DNA from: an uncultured Poribacteria bacterium
GTDB lineage: Bacteria; Poribacteria; WGA-4E; WGA-3G
Assembly (NCBI GenBank): GCA_951812525.1
Contig: OX638316.1
Span: forward strand, 4,644,506-4,708,505
Direction of reading: 5' to 3'
Length of the DNA: 64,000 nt
The notes beneath the pieces are model-generated. The model saw only the letters and a program-made list of their open reading frames with translations, had not been told where the DNA came from and did not search any database. Shown here piece after piece: positions 27,736-36,945 of this stretch (the first letter of the stretch is position 1; every line of letters starts with the position of its first letter). The position numbers were made by a program, and so were the translations under genes.

Positions 27736-28935
27736 TTAGGGTATTATAAACTGGTGAAATTGTATTTTTCCATCTTTAACAGTGTTGATGACTGAACTCT
27801 TAATGGCGTGTCGATTTTCATCAAAATGGGATAACGTCATTGCGCCAGCGTAGTTCTGGGTTGCGGCGATTTGATCTCGAATTGCAGTCGGGTCTGTGTC
27901 AGCTGCCCGTCGCATTGCTTCTATTACAATGGTAGTGGAATCATAGCCGAGCGCGGCGGGTCCATCGGGAGCAATGCCATATCGTTCGGTATAGGCACTG
28001 ACAAACTGGCGCGCCGTTTCGCTTAGTTGAGCATCTGCTGAAAAGTGATTCGCAAAGAAGCTGCCTTCAACCGCCACTCCGCCGATTTCAACCAAATCCG
28101 GTCGATCCCAGCCGTCACCTCCAAGAAAGGTTGCAGTAATACCGAAATTGTCAGATTTTGCCTGTTTAACCGCCAGTGGAAATTCGGAACCCAAACCCGC
28201 TAAAAAAACGACATCAACAGACGGATTCACTGCATTAATTGCTACTAATTGTTCAGTAAAATCTGTAGCACCTGTTTCATAAAACTGCTGGACAGCAATC
28301 GTGCCGCCTTGTGCGGTAAAGTCCGAAATGAAGGCATTCGATAGTCCTTCCGAGTAGGTGTCGCCTGTTTCAGTGAGGACAGCAGCTGTCAATGCTCTTA
28401 ATTCTTGGATAGCAAAACTTACCATTATACTCCCCTGATAGGGATCGGTGTACGCCCCCATGAACGAGAAATCTCCACGCTGTGAAACCTTTGGATTCGT
28501 CGGATAGGTTGTCACCATAGGTATCCCGTGCTGTTGAGCAACAACGCCGACTTCTATGGCTACATCAGAGTAATCTGGACCTACAATCGCCAATACACCC
28601 GCAGCGATTAACGCCTCAGCATATTGCGTACTGAGTACGGAATCCCTTTTATCATCTCTTACGAGAAGTTCTATTGGCACACCATTAACGCCGCCCGCCT
28701 CATTTGCGAGGGCAACCGCTAACTCAGCACCATTCAGGGTCGTTCCTGGGGCAGGTGGACTATAAATGAAACCAATTTTTACCACTGTAGGAACCGTAGT
28801 AGTCGAATCCACGGGAGCAACGACTTGGTGAATTCGATCACATCCTAAAAAGAAAACGCTCAGTAAAAAGAACGAAGTAAGAATTCCGAGAACAGCTATA
28901 TATCTGAGCTTTATTCTGTTCTGTCGAAACAGCAT
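27736..28935 (-). CDS. LivK-like periplasmic substrate-binding lipoprotein
   Basis: 399 residues. The signal peptide ends in the lipobox FFLGC. The mature protein is a type I periplasmic binding fold: VKIGFIYSPPAPGTTLNGAELAVALANEAGGVNGVPIELLVRDDK, VLAIVGPDYSDVAIEVGVVAQQHGIPMVTTYPTNP and GYDSTTIVIEAMRRA. Homologs bind branched-chain amino acids, amides or urea for an ABC importer, but no permease or ATPase gene is adjacent. AGGAGA precedes the ATG. It lies downstream of the TonB-dependent receptor on the same strand. Confidence 0.9.
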   Translation of the reverse strand: MLFRQNRIKLRYIAVLGILTSFFLLSVFFLGCDRIHQVVAPVDSTTTVPTVVKIGFIYSPPAPGTTLNGAELAVALANEAGGVNGVPIELLVRDDKRDSVLSTQYAEALIAAGVLAIVGPDYSDVAIEVGVVAQQHGIPMVTTYPTNPKVSQRGDFSFMGAYTDPYQGSIMVSFAIQELRALTAAVLTETGDTYSEGLSNAFISDFTAQGGTIAVQQFYETGATDFTEQLVAINAVNPSVDVVFLAGLGSEFPLAVKQAKSDNFGITATFLGGDGWDRPDLVEIGGVAVEGSFFANHFSADAQLSETARQFVSAYTERYGIAPDGPAALGYDSTTIVIEAMRRAADTDPTAIRDQIAATQNYAGAMTLSHFDENRHAIKSSVINTVKDGKIQFHQFIIP

Positions 28936-29035
28936 AAAAACATTCTCCTACATTAGGGAGCCATTTTCAACAGCATCCCAAATTTTTCCACTATAAAAAT
29001 ACAGGTGTTTGAAGGGAAATCGATGTAAATTGAGT

Positions 29036-29058
29036 GGGCGCGGCTGAAAACCGCGCCC
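29036..29058. terminator. GC-rich hairpin after the TonB-dependent receptor gene
   Basis: A perfect 8-bp stem GGGCGCGG/CCGCGCCC with a 7-nt loop, 40 bp after the receptor stop. The T-run is short, so termination is likely but not certain. Confidence 0.6.
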
Positions 29059-29097
29059 TTTATGAAAAGTGTTTCTAATGTCCTGATGAGATAGGAT

Positions 29098-31803
29098 TTA
29101 GAACCTGTATCCGACCTTGGCATACCAGTACGCCCCATCAAAACCAAACGGACTGAATTGCCCATATTTGTTGCCGACAGAATCAGCACCATTCGGATTT
29201 TCATCGGGAAAGGTATTAAGGATGTTTCTCCCACCGAGCGTGAGAGCTAATCCGTCCCCCACGGTGTAAGTGGTTTCCAAGTCGAAAATAACCCTTCCAG
29301 TGTATTCTCCAGTGCCTGCCACATCTGGATTCTGTAAGTAATCTTCAGAATCGAACCAACCGCTGAAATAACTGGCGCGCCCGAGCACTCCCCAGGAATC
29401 CGTTATGGATTGAACGGCAGTCAGACTGGCGCGGTGTTCCGGTAAGTTCTCTTCCAGCTCCCTGATTCGATGAGCGTCCAGCGTGTCGGGATTGTGATCG
29501 GTAACTGTGGTGTTCGTGAAGTTATACACTGCGATGAGGTTTCCGTTGGGTATTGGTGCTGTAATGACAAAGTCAATACCATTGGTTGTAGTAGAGAAGT
29601 CATTGATAAAGAACTGGAATGTTTCCAGATTCGCCGCACTGGTTACACCTGCTGCGATGAGGTCCGCCTTCTGCCCGTCAGTCAATGTAAAGTGTTGTGA
29701 CACCGATAACCGGTTTTTCAGCCGAATATCAAAAAAGTCCATCGTGAGGTTTACGCCCAAAATATCAACGGTAAATCCACCTGTGAAGTTATTTGATGTT
29801 TCCGGGTCAAGCGAATTATCTTCCTTACCTGTCACAACACCGACAGCAGGGTTGGTGGAAGGAATTGTTCCTTTATTAACGAGATCCCCCTTCGCAAAAT
29901 CGTATTCAGTGGTAATGTTGAACGTATTTTGCTGCCCGGGTGTCGGTGCGCGGAACCCGGTACTATAACTGCCCCGCAACCGCATCGTTTCCGTAACCTT
30001 GTAGTTTGCAGCGGCTTTGTAGTTCAGGGTGCCACCGAAAATTTCAAATTGTTCACCGCGCACAGCAAGCGCGATCAGGAGCGGATCAATCGGTCTGATT
30101 TCAGCTTCCAGATACGCTGCAACGTTGTAACGGTGCCACTTGCCTGCCGCAACCGGACTGAACCCCGAAAATCCGTTGGATGCAGCAGTGAAGCCTTGCG
30201 CTGCGAGGGGCCCGATCTGATGCGACTCGCGTTCGCCCTCTATGATTTCAAATCCTTCGTCCCGATATTCCAAACCAGAAGCGAGGAACACCATGTCGCT
30301 GAGCGGATAGGCTACATCAAAGTTGAGGTTATAATCCGTCTGGATATAGTCGCCTGGATCAAAATACGTCGGTGTATCGGGGCCGAGCGAAGCATTAACG
30401 GTATTGAAGATAAAGAAATCAGCATGGTTCCGTCCAAAAGAGCCGCTCAGATCCCACGTTAAGTCCTTACCCAACGCGTCTTTGAGCGCGGTGCCTTTAA
30501 CACCAACGACGACGGAACTATCCCACATGAATGCACCAAATCTGGGTGTGAATCCGCCTGGGAACATCTCTTGGAATGTGAATAAATTCGGGTCATTCTT
30601 GACGGCTTGCAACCGTTCGGGATCAGGAACATGGTTGGTTATCGGAATATCGTCAGCATCGTGCGGCGAGAGTTCAGTAAACTCCTGTCCAGCATCCATC
30701 GCTGCTTGCTTTCGGGCTTCCCAAGCCGACATCTCGGCTGTCAAACCCCGCAAATCCCCAACGAGCAACGTATCACCACCGGTCGTACTAAACACACCGC
30801 CGCGGGTATTCGGGTTACGGAAATAGAAGCCGCCTTCAACCCGCTTTCGGGCGTAGTTGGCATGTCCATAGAATTCAACGGTATCCGTGAGCGTAGCACC
30901 GTAGTTGGCGAAGAGTTTAACGTCGTTCTCTATAATCGGCTGTCCCCAAATTTGCGCCGGGTCTTTCACACTAAAATTGCCTGCATTAATCAAGTTTATG
31001 GCATCAGTACGTTGTATAGAACGGACGGTGGGATCTGCACCCCCGTATTCAAAGCTGAGGCTACTCCACGCGTCTGGATTCCCTAAACCGATATTCCCTG
31101 CGACCGCAAATTGTCGCCCGTCGCCGTATTGATAGATACCGGGTTTGAATTCAAACGAACCGCCTTCGTGGTTGTCTTTCAATCGAAAATTCATCACCCC
31201 CGCAATGGCATCAGAACCGTATTGTGCAGAAGCACCATCTCGTAGCACCTCAACCTGTTGCAGGGCAATCGCCGGAATAGGTGACAGGTCGGGTCCCTGT
31301 GAACCATCAGACAAACCATTTCCGAGCCAGTGTATAACTGACGCACGGTGTCGCCGTTTCCCGTTGACCAGCACCAGTGTATGGTCCGGGGCAAGCCCCC
31401 GTAAATTCGCTGGACGGACCACTGTTGACGCATCGCTAATCGGCTGCGTATTGATGTTATAAGATGGAACCAAAGTTCTCAGCAAATCCGGTAAATCCGC
31501 ACCGCCCTGCTTTCCAAAGGATTCGTTTGACACAATATCAATCGGTACTGCCGAATCTAAGACGGAACGCGGTTGCGCACGGCTCCCCACCACAACGAGA
31601 CTCTCAAGCCTTACCGGTGCCTCCGTGGTAGAGGCTTCTTCAGATGCCTCAGCTTCGCTTGCTTCAGCCTCGTTGGTGGCTTCTGTTTCTTCTGTAGTTT
31701 CAGATTCTTCTTGCGCCACAACCGTTGCAAACGTGCACACCAAAATGCCTAGAATAACGCTGAGAACGAGAAGGATCGGTTTAATATGATTTTTGTAAAA
31801 CAT
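29098..31803 (-). CDS. TonB-dependent outer-membrane receptor
   Basis: 901 residues. Signal peptide, then an unusual 35-residue stretch of Glu/Ala/Thr/Ser (about 32-65), a candidate TonB box (LESLVVVGSR), the plug domain (DLLRTLVPSYNINTQPISDASTVVRPANLRGLAPDHTLVLVNGKRRHR... VEVLRDGASAQYGSDAIAGVMNF) and a beta-barrel ending in the terminal aromatic residue GYRF. Imports scarce ligands such as metal chelates or oligosaccharides; the ligand is not evident. AAGGAAG precedes the ATG. Confidence 0.95.
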   Translation of the reverse strand: MFYKNHIKPILLVLSVILGILVCTFATVVAQEESETTEETEATNEAEASEAEASEEASTTEAPVRLESLVVVGSRAQPRSVLDSAVPIDIVSNESFGKQGGADLPDLLRTLVPSYNINTQPISDASTVVRPANLRGLAPDHTLVLVNGKRRHRASVIHWLGNGLSDGSQGPDLSPIPAIALQQVEVLRDGASAQYGSDAIAGVMNFRLKDNHEGGSFEFKPGIYQYGDGRQFAVAGNIGLGNPDAWSSLSFEYGGADPTVRSIQRTDAINLINAGNFSVKDPAQIWGQPIIENDVKLFANYGATLTDTVEFYGHANYARKRVEGGFYFRNPNTRGGVFSTTGGDTLLVGDLRGLTAEMSAWEARKQAAMDAGQEFTELSPHDADDIPITNHVPDPERLQAVKNDPNLFTFQEMFPGGFTPRFGAFMWDSSVVVGVKGTALKDALGKDLTWDLSGSFGRNHADFFIFNTVNASLGPDTPTYFDPGDYIQTDYNLNFDVAYPLSDMVFLASGLEYRDEGFEIIEGERESHQIGPLAAQGFTAASNGFSGFSPVAAGKWHRYNVAAYLEAEIRPIDPLLIALAVRGEQFEIFGGTLNYKAAANYKVTETMRLRGSYSTGFRAPTPGQQNTFNITTEYDFAKGDLVNKGTIPSTNPAVGVVTGKEDNSLDPETSNNFTGGFTVDILGVNLTMDFFDIRLKNRLSVSQHFTLTDGQKADLIAAGVTSAANLETFQFFINDFSTTTNGIDFVITAPIPNGNLIAVYNFTNTTVTDHNPDTLDAHRIRELEENLPEHRASLTAVQSITDSWGVLGRASYFSGWFDSEDYLQNPDVAGTGEYTGRVIFDLETTYTVGDGLALTLGGRNILNTFPDENPNGADSVGNKYGQFSPFGFDGAYWYAKVGYRF

Positions 31804-31950
31804 AAATCTTCCTTATAATTTTGGCGTAAAAGCCAGGTTTTCACTACCGATTTCACAACCAGTGACAAATTAACACAATTGTTCATAAATTACTCAAAGT
31901 TAGAAACGCAGCGAACAATCTACGTCTCTTTAATACAAGATGTTACTATA

Positions 31951-31979
31951 ATTATACTAAACATTGCGCGATTAAGCAA
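31951..31979 (-). promoter_or_regulatory. Promoter of the TonB-dependent receptor gene
   Basis: Minus strand TTGCTT (31974-31979), 17-bp spacer, TATAAT (31951-31956). It is 150 bp before the receptor start. The rest of the 460-bp divergent region is A/T-rich and holds the forward promoter at 32133. Confidence 0.5.
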
Positions 31980-32132
31980 ATTAGTAACGCAAATTGCAAT
32001 ATATCGCACAATAATTGCTAAATTGTGAGGGCTAAAATTGCCATATTAGATGACTTCATGCTTGGAACTTTCTCTTTGAAATACGCTATAGATTTCACCA
32101 TACCCTCTCAGAAACACCTGTAAAATTTAGAC

Positions 32133-32161
32133 TTGACAATGAAAATATGTTGGTATATACT
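32133..32161 (+). promoter_or_regulatory. Promoter of the basic 440-aa/37-aa gene pair
   Basis: TTGACA (32133-32138), 17-bp spacer, TATACT (32156-32161): one mismatch to consensus. It predicts a leader of about 95 nt. Confidence 0.7.
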
Positions 32162-32263
32162 TAAAATAATGCAATAAACTCGACGCTACAGGCTGTTTGA
32201 AATGCAGAGCAGCTCTTGAAGTGTTCACCGAATAACTACGCTAGTCATAGCAAAAAAACTACC

Positions 32264-33538
32264 ATGGCAAAGAAAAAAGGGCGCCGCTCCGCAAATGTAG
32301 CGCGGAAACGCGAAAAGCGAAAACGCGACCAGAAATCCAGACAAAAGCAGCTTGCTGTCGAAAAGCAACGTAGGATCCGTTACGAAAAATCGGAAGAAGA
32401 GCATTTACATGCTTGCATCTCACAGAGCCGACAATTGCTCCTTGAACCTGAGCTTGAAGGCGTTCTTTTCGATCCCGAACTGATGTATACGTGGGTAATG
32501 GAACTGCTTAATGACTACGAAGGAGACCGTCCAGATACATTTACAGATGCATTAGTTAAAGAAAATCCTATTTCCGCAACAAGTGTATTGGACGAAACAG
32601 TAGCAATTAAGGAGCAATCCACTTCATCATCGGAAGCAGAGCGAGCGTGTGAAAGTTTTCGGTCAGAGGTCCTTCCACATCTGGTTACACCCGAATTTAT
32701 GCAGCAACTCGGACAGTCACTCACAGCATGTGAAACCCGCCTTAAGTTGACTGGCAACCAAAAACTCGCAGAGGTAGCTTATGTCACCCGTTCCCTTTTT
32801 GAGGCAGCACCACCTGAGATATTAGCATTTCATCCAATGATTCAAACCATCGGGATCGAAACGCTACGGGTACTTGTGGAAGAACAAGACTTAATTATTG
32901 AATGGCGCGATGGCGTTAGAGAGATTCTTTCGGATGTATTAGAACATGAAAATTTGGAAGTCGACACCTCTCAAGAGATTTCTGTTTTTTCGGGCACCGG
33001 CGTAGATGACAGACATCCGAAAAACGTGGGGACTGCATCAAGACATCCGTCTTCCGGTGCGACTAAAGCGAAAACAGCAACCAGTATTGCGTATGCCTCA
33101 CCCGATGCCAGAGAACCTATGGTAGTTAGGACAACGGAACCTGCATTAGATCTAAATCCAGAGATCGCTAAAACAAGTTCCGCAACATCCGCCCCACAGA
33201 CAGTATCACAATCGCCACCATCCGTATCTCCTGACGAACTTCCTGCTCGAGCACTCTACAAAAATTTTAACGGATTGGCAATAAAAGAGAGTTTTGAAGA
33301 GCAGGCAGACAAAGCGTCCTCACAAAATGGACTTCTCAATTACACCTTGGTAAATGAGAGCGAGGAACAGGTCGAATTTGTTGATGTAGAGAACAAACGC
33401 TATGTCAGAGTCACCGAAGAACGACTTCAACTACATGCACGCTCAGAAGCAGAGCTTAGTATTGCAATGGCAGAGGTAGAATCGCAGTGTACATCAGCAC
33501 TCATGTACCTCGCTAAAACGATCGAAGAAAGGGGGTAA
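32264..33538 (+). CDS. Protein of unknown function with very basic N-terminus
   Basis: 424 residues from the ATG at 32264; the frame is open back to a TTG at 32216. Residues 1-45 are extremely basic (AKKKGRRSANVARKREKRKR...), suggesting nucleic-acid or ribosome contact. A helical domain follows (about 50-240), then a Ser/Thr/Pro-rich linker (about 250-330) and a compact C-terminal domain (ALYKNFNGLAIKESFEE to the end). I recognise no family. The ATG lacks a clear ribosome binding site. It is tightly followed by a second basic gene. Confidence 0.75.
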   Translation: MAKKKGRRSANVARKREKRKRDQKSRQKQLAVEKQRRIRYEKSEEEHLHACISQSRQLLLEPELEGVLFDPELMYTWVMELLNDYEGDRPDTFTDALVKENPISATSVLDETVAIKEQSTSSSEAERACESFRSEVLPHLVTPEFMQQLGQSLTACETRLKLTGNQKLAEVAYVTRSLFEAAPPEILAFHPMIQTIGIETLRVLVEEQDLIIEWRDGVREILSDVLEHENLEVDTSQEISVFSGTGVDDRHPKNVGTASRHPSSGATKAKTATSIAYASPDAREPMVVRTTEPALDLNPEIAKTSSATSAPQTVSQSPPSVSPDELPARALYKNFNGLAIKESFEEQADKASSQNGLLNYTLVNESEEQVEFVDVENKRYVRVTEERLQLHARSEAELSIAMAEVESQCTSALMYLAKTIEERG

Positions 33539-33542
33539 AATT

Positions 33543-33656
33543 ATGCCAAGAAGTAAAAGTGGGCTGGTCCGGCGTCGGACACAAATCCGTCAACGCCAAA
33601 AACGACGCCTGAAAAGACAGAAAGCGACATTGAAAGAACTACTGCAGAATCAATAA
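33543..33656 (+). CDS. Very small, very basic protein (37 aa)
   Basis: ATG at 33543, stop TAA at 33654-33656, four bases after the stop of the upstream gene. GGGGG lies 7-8 nt before the ATG, an excellent binding site. The product starts MPRSKSGLVRRRTQIRQRQK and continues with further Arg/Lys, about 16 basic residues out of 37 and almost no acidic ones. The composition recalls small ribosome-associated or nucleic-acid-binding peptides, but it does not match bTHX or L36 as I know them. Coupling to another Arg/Lys-rich product supports its being real. Confidence 0.65.
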   Translation: MPRSKSGLVRRRTQIRQRQKRRLKRQKATLKELLQNQ

Positions 33657-33681
33657 GCTCAATATGCTAGCTCCCCGTCAA

Positions 33682-33701
33682 GGCGGGTACTCCTGCCCGC
33701 C
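33682..33701. terminator. GC hairpin between convergent genes
   Basis: Stem GGCGGG/CCCGCC with an 8-nt loop, between the 37-aa gene (+) and the nitroreductase gene (-). It may serve both strands. Confidence 0.45.
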
Positions 33702-33722
33702 CATATCATCAAGATTCTGTGT

Positions 33723-34493
33723 CTATTTTACCTTTTCAAAGTGTACAAACTCTGAGGTTGGTAACCGAACAGAGTCTCCAGTCTCCTTCTCAACATACCC
33801 CATCCTGAGAAGTGTAATTACCTCATGAAAGATAGGAATATTAAAAAGTTGGCGGACCTGTTCTCGGTCTGCTGGGCGTTCTAAAGGAGCACTGACGAAC
33901 TGTACACCGATGTCCAGTGCGGTCGCAGCGAGAAGGACGTTCTGAATTAACATCCCCATACTCAACCACATCCATCGAGTTCCGCCTTCACCGGGTGGGA
34001 AGCGCTTGCAATTCATCGTAATCAACATGAGGAGTGGTGCCTCACGCACTTGTAGTGCGATCTCCTTAGCGGGTATCTTTCCTGCTCCTAAATGCCCCAA
34101 AAGCGTAAAAGATTTCGCGTTTTTCAATAACTCTTGCAATAGTTTTTCTGGTGCGTCCTGAAGCGGTTTTGGAAGGGTGACGTGTTCTTCGAGTAGCACA
34201 CCATCGCCTTGCTCTTGCCATTCTGTCTCTGTGAGACGCATCCAACGGCTGTTGTCATCAAGAAAATTGCCATCTTTGAATTGCTCAACGACGGCGCGTT
34301 CTGTGAGATCGGCGAGTGCCGTTTTCCCTTCTGCCTCCTGAATGCACACAAGCTCCCAAGGTTGGACATTAAACGGTGAGGGTGTCCATCGCGCAGCCTC
34401 AATAAGTTTATCAAGATCATCAGCCGCTACTGGGCGTTTCTGAAATGATCCGCGATGGCTCCGACGTTGGGTTATTGCATCAAAGACATTCAT
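33723..34493 (-). CDS. Nitroreductase family protein
   Basis: 256 residues. MNVFDAITQRRSHRGSFQKRPV is the FMN phosphate-binding N-terminus of the family, followed by RWTPSPFNVQPWELVCIQ and the C-terminal MGMLIQNVLLAATALDIGVQFVSAP. Such enzymes are FMN-dependent NAD(P)H oxidoreductases. A central insertion of about 60 residues (about 65-125) is longer than in typical members. The ATG at 34493 overlaps the stop of the kinase gene (ATGA), so the two are translationally coupled; the longer frame to 34634 is therefore rejected. Confidence 0.88.
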   Translation of the reverse strand: MNVFDAITQRRSHRGSFQKRPVAADDLDKLIEAARWTPSPFNVQPWELVCIQEAEGKTALADLTERAVVEQFKDGNFLDDNSRWMRLTETEWQEQGDGVLLEEHVTLPKPLQDAPEKLLQELLKNAKSFTLLGHLGAGKIPAKEIALQVREAPLLMLITMNCKRFPPGEGGTRWMWLSMGMLIQNVLLAATALDIGVQFVSAPLERPADREQVRQLFNIPIFHEVITLLRMGYVEKETGDSVRLPTSEFVHFEKVK

Positions 34494-35542
34494 AGGTTCA
34501 TGTAGTTCCGATGGCGTTCCAGGATTTCCGCTGGTGACGCTGTGCCGGTGGTTCCGATCTTGGTAACAGTAATCGAAGCGACCAGATTTCCCAAGTACGC
34601 TGCTTCGACAGCTGCTTTCTCCTGTGAAGTGCACAGGCTACAGAGCGTTGCAACAAGCCCCGCGGAAACGCTATCCCCAGCACCCACTGGATCAATTTCG
34701 CTATCAACAGAAATGCCCGGGACATGCGTAAATTCTCCGTCACAGTAGACCAGGATCCCATTTTCGCCGAGGGTAATATATACCGTGTTTTGCGTCTGTT
34801 GTGCAAGCGTAACAGCACACTGCTTTGCTGTGTCAATGTCAACTTCCTGTCCACTCCATTCTGGCTGAACAGCACGTTTTGCTTCAAACCGGTTCGGCTT
34901 GACGATCACACTTCGATACGCGCCGATCCGCGTGCGGGAATCGGCGAAAAAAATCTTTTCAGGGTACGCCAATGCTAATCTGCACAATTCCTCTCTCACA
35001 CGAGTCGTGATAACACCTAAGTTCTCAACCGGCATCTGATCTCCAATAATTATGCCGTCAACGCCGGGAATACAGGCTTGTAGTGCTTCAATAACTGTGG
35101 TTTCAACATTTGCTACCATTGGCGATTGGTTCTCAATATCGAACCGGGGACCCTCCGTCTCTACGCCTTCATAGCCGCGGTGTATCGGTTTGAGATAGGT
35201 AGGTGTAACCCAATCCGGCACCTGTACCATAAAATCGGTGAGGCATCCGTTTGTTTGTAGACAACTCAGGAGTGTGCCTCCAAATCCGTCCTCGCCTATT
35301 ACACCGAGCGTGTAAACACTACCCACACCTAACGCTTTTAGATTGTTTGTGACTGTGCCTGCAGCACCCGGACTATAGCGTTGCTCGACGACAGGATTGG
35401 TATGCCACGGTGTTTCCAGAGATAGTGTAGACAGTGTTTTATCTATGTACCAGTAGGCATCAAGATAGAAATCCCCAACCACCAAGATACGCTGGTCGCG
35501 AAATCGGTTGAGAATTGCCTCCAAGCGCGCTTCGGTAATCAA
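34490..35542 (-). CDS. PfkB-family carbohydrate kinase (RfaE-N-like)
   Basis: 350 residues. RILVVGDFYLDAYWYIDKTLS, RYSPGAAGTVTNNLKALGVG and the catalytic DPVGAGDSVSAGL (Asp of GAGD as base) identify a ribokinase-fold sugar kinase. The early layout resembles heptose-7-phosphate kinases, but there is no adenylyltransferase half. The start is taken as TTG (35540-35542), since GGAGG lies six bases upstream; the ATG 15 codons earlier has this site inside its frame. Overlaps the nitroreductase start by 4 bp. Confidence 0.9.
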   Translation of the reverse strand: MITEARLEAILNRFRDQRILVVGDFYLDAYWYIDKTLSTLSLETPWHTNPVVEQRYSPGAAGTVTNNLKALGVGSVYTLGVIGEDGFGGTLLSCLQTNGCLTDFMVQVPDWVTPTYLKPIHRGYEGVETEGPRFDIENQSPMVANVETTVIEALQACIPGVDGIIIGDQMPVENLGVITTRVREELCRLALAYPEKIFFADSRTRIGAYRSVIVKPNRFEAKRAVQPEWSGQEVDIDTAKQCAVTLAQQTQNTVYITLGENGILVYCDGEFTHVPGISVDSEIDPVGAGDSVSAGLVATLCSLCTSQEKAAVEAAYLGNLVASITVTKIGTTGTASPAEILERHRNYMNL

Positions 35543-35661
35543 AGTGTTCCTCCGATCTCTCAAAATGCCCACAATGTAGGCAATCATTATAGCACGTCTC
35601 TACTTTTGCAGAAACACCAAATTTTGTATTGCAGGGTCATTTTCATTTCAGAGGCTCTTCT

Positions 35662-35713
35662 GTAGGAGGGATTTCCCAATCCCGACGTATTCTCGCACAG
35701 GTCTAATGTATAC
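35662..35713 (+). repeat. REP-like hairpin with conserved tail
   Basis: GTAGGAGGGATTTCCCAATC begins the copy: GTAG lead, stem GGGATT/AATCCC. The following ~25 bp (CGACGTATTCTCGCA to CTAATGTATAC) recur after the hairpin at 63205-63254. It lies in the gap before the pfkB-type gene. Confidence 0.7.
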
Positions 35714-35761
35714 GTAATTCTAAAATCTACCATAAATGCCCCTGACTGCAAAACACCTAAT

Positions 35762-35790
35762 TTGCAATATAGCGTCAGATGTAGTAAAAT
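35762..35790 (+). promoter_or_regulatory. Promoter of the LeuB-type gene
   Basis: TTGCAA (35762-35767), 17-bp spacer, TAAAAT (35785-35790), about 75 nt before the likely GGAGG-ATG start. Confidence 0.55.
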
Positions 35791-35871
35791 ATTAGGAATC
35801 TACTTTTCTTAGGACAAGTTTCGGCTATAAACCACGCCGAAACCTATGACACCAACATTTGGAGGGAATCC

Positions 35872-36924
35872 ATGTATAAAATCGGCCTCATCCCAGGCGA
35901 TGGAATTGGCCCCGAAGTGACGCGGGAAGCAATGAAGGTCTTCGGGGCAGCAGCCGCAGAAGCAGGAATACAGTACGAAACAGTTGAATACGATGTCGGT
36001 GGCGACCGGTATCTGAAAACCGGTGAAGTGTTACCCGATTCGGTCTTAGAAGAACTTCGAGGGCTTGATGCGATTTACCTCGGTGCTATCGGACACCCCG
36101 ATGTCAAACCCGGTATTTTAGAGAAAGGTATCCTGCTAAAGGTCCGGTTTGAACTCGATCTCTATATCAACCTCCGTCCCGTTAAACTCTATCCGGGCGT
36201 GCCTACGCCCCTGAAAGACAAAGGACCCGAGGACATTGATTTTATCATCGTTCGTGAAAACACCGAAGGTTTATACGCCGGAATAGGTGGTTTCCTGAAA
36301 CGTGGCACACGCGATGAAGTTGCCATTCAGGAAATGATTAACACTTATAAAGGTGTGGAACGCTGCGTTCGTTACGCTTATGAACTCACCCAAAAACGCA
36401 ACAAGGAAAATACACTGACGCTCTGCGACAAAGCAAACGTTCTTACCTACGCACATGACTTGTGGCGACGCGTTTTTGATGAAGTCGGTGAAGATTATCC
36501 GAACATCAAAAAGGAATATGCTTTCGTTGATGCAACGACGATGTGGATGGTAAAAAATCCGGAGTGGTTCGATGTTATTGTGACGTGTAATATGTTCGGT
36601 GACATCATTACGGACCTCGGTGCGATGATTCAAGGTGGCATGGGAATCGCAGCATCTGGGAATCTGAATCCGGAGAGCGTTGCAATGTTTGAACCGATTC
36701 ACGGCTCTGCCCCGCGCTATACCGGAAAAAATCAAATTAACCCCATCGCGGCGATAGGTGCAGCAGGAATGATGTTAGATCACCTCGGATATGCAGAAGC
36801 AGCGGCAAAAGTCGATAAATCCATGAGCGATCTGCTCGCCAGTGGAAAAATCAAAGATCTCGGTGCTGGACGCATGGGCTATACCACAGAAGAGGTCGGG
36901 GATCTTATCGTAGAAGGCTTGTAG
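35872..36924 (+). CDS. Isopropylmalate/isocitrate dehydrogenase family enzyme (LeuB-like)
   Basis: 350 residues. [31 protein letters not shown], the metal-binding [18 protein letters not shown] (Asp pair) and [21 protein letters not shown] are signatures of NAD(P)-dependent beta-decarboxylating dehydrogenases. The length and [19 protein letters not shown] region fit 3-isopropylmalate dehydrogenase of leucine synthesis best, but isocitrate, homoisocitrate or tartrate dehydrogenase cannot be excluded. No other leu genes are near. GGAGG lies before the ATG. Confidence 0.88.
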   Translation: MYKIGLIPGDGIGPEVTREAMKVFGAAAAEAGIQYETVEYDVGGDRYLKTGEVLPDSVLEELRGLDAIYLGAIGHPDVKPGILEKGILLKVRFELDLYINLRPVKLYPGVPTPLKDKGPEDIDFIIVRENTEGLYAGIGGFLKRGTRDEVAIQEMINTYKGVERCVRYAYELTQKRNKENTLTLCDKANVLTYAHDLWRRVFDEVGEDYPNIKKEYAFVDATTMWMVKNPEWFDVIVTCNMFGDIITDLGAMIQGGMGIAASGNLNPESVAMFEPIHGSAPRYTGKNQINPIAAIGAAGMMLDHLGYAEAAAKVDKSMSDLLASGKIKDLGAGRMGYTTEEVGDLIVEGL

Positions 36925-36945
36925 CGCACTTTGCAAGCGCGTCTC

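Noticed and set aside
29507-31462. Long plus-strand frames of 105-177 codons
   Set aside because: They are antisense to the well-supported TonB-dependent receptor and have no binding sites or family features.
34494-34634. N-terminal extension of the nitroreductase
   Set aside because: It would overlap the PfkB kinase gene by over 140 bp; the ATGA overlap and the family start MNVFDAITQRRS favour 34493.
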